From positions 1 through 6,370 of the forward strand of contig JACFNM010000240.1 of the NCBI GenBank assembly GCA_019454915.1: a stretch of DNA of 6,370 bases. Reading direction: 5' to 3'. Both the position numbers and the translations under genes were made by a program. The stretch is from Chitinophagaceae bacterium (GTDB lineage Bacteria > Bacteroidota > Bacteroidia > Chitinophagales > Chitinophagaceae). Positions 6,306-6,370 of this stretch are shown here, piece by piece; position 1 is the first letter of the stretch, and every line of letters begins with the position of its first letter. The notes under the pieces were generated by a model. The model did no database searches, was not told the DNA's origin, and saw only the letters and a program-made list of their open reading frames with translations.

Positions 6306-6370
6306 ATACGGATTATTACCATTTACTTGAAATACTTGAATATCGTAACCTGGAGCAATTTGTTATCCCT
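6302..6370 (+). CDS. Start of unidentified gene coupled to the DUF262-DUF1524 gene
   Basis: An ATG at 6302 overlaps the TGA of the nuclease gene (ATGA), and the frame stays open to the window edge, giving 23 residues: MNTDYYHLLEILEYRNLEQF followed by VIP. The overlap implies translational coupling and a shared function. The residues look like the start of a soluble helical protein, but 23 residues are too few to assign a family. It could be a second subunit of the restriction-like system or an accessory enzyme. Confidence 0.65.
   Translation, partial: MNTDYYHLLEILEYRNLEQFVIP

Overview
The window looks like part of a mobile element (plasmid or integrative conjugative element) from a member of the Bacteroidota, probably a Chitinophaga/Sphingobacterium-type relative. 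The evidence is the set of encoded families (PRTRC proteins E and C in their Bacteroidota form, a DUF932 plasmid-like protein, an SSB), the near absence of Shine-Dalgarno sequences, and a TTG / TAnnTTTG-type promoter on the right. Taxonomy is inferred from gene content only.

Left part (1-4009, all on the minus strand): a compact, co-directional cassette read right to left. The order is single-stranded DNA-binding protein, DUF932 protein, a 14-bp perfect hairpin, an unrecognised 125-aa protein, a 70-aa double-spanning membrane protein, PRTRC system protein E, PRTRC system protein C (ubiquitin-like), and a long reading frame open to the left edge that is probably PRTRC system protein F. PRTRC means ParB-related, ThiF-related cassette. 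The E2-like (B), E1-like (ThiF) and JAB-like (A) partners are not in the window and would be expected further left. The set suggests plasmid maintenance or processing functions combined with a bacterial ubiquitin-like conjugation pathway of unknown purpose.

Middle (about 3968-4475): roughly 460 bp with no convincing gene between two divergent transcription units. It holds a diverged direct repeat built on an identical 11-mer, several small hairpins including a GC-rich 6-bp stem, and a good Bacteroidota-type promoter facing right. It may encode a structured RNA or carry a cis-acting element site.

Right part (4476-6370, plus strand): a 609-aa DUF262-DUF1524 protein of the GmrSD/SspE type, expected to be an NTP-driven, modification-dependent nuclease acting against invading DNA. 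A second gene starts inside its stop codon (ATGA overlap) and runs out of the window. This two-gene unit faces away from the PRTRC cassette, appears more AT-rich, and looks like defence cargo on the mobile element. The identity of the coupled second gene decides whether this is a standard restriction-like system or something less usual.
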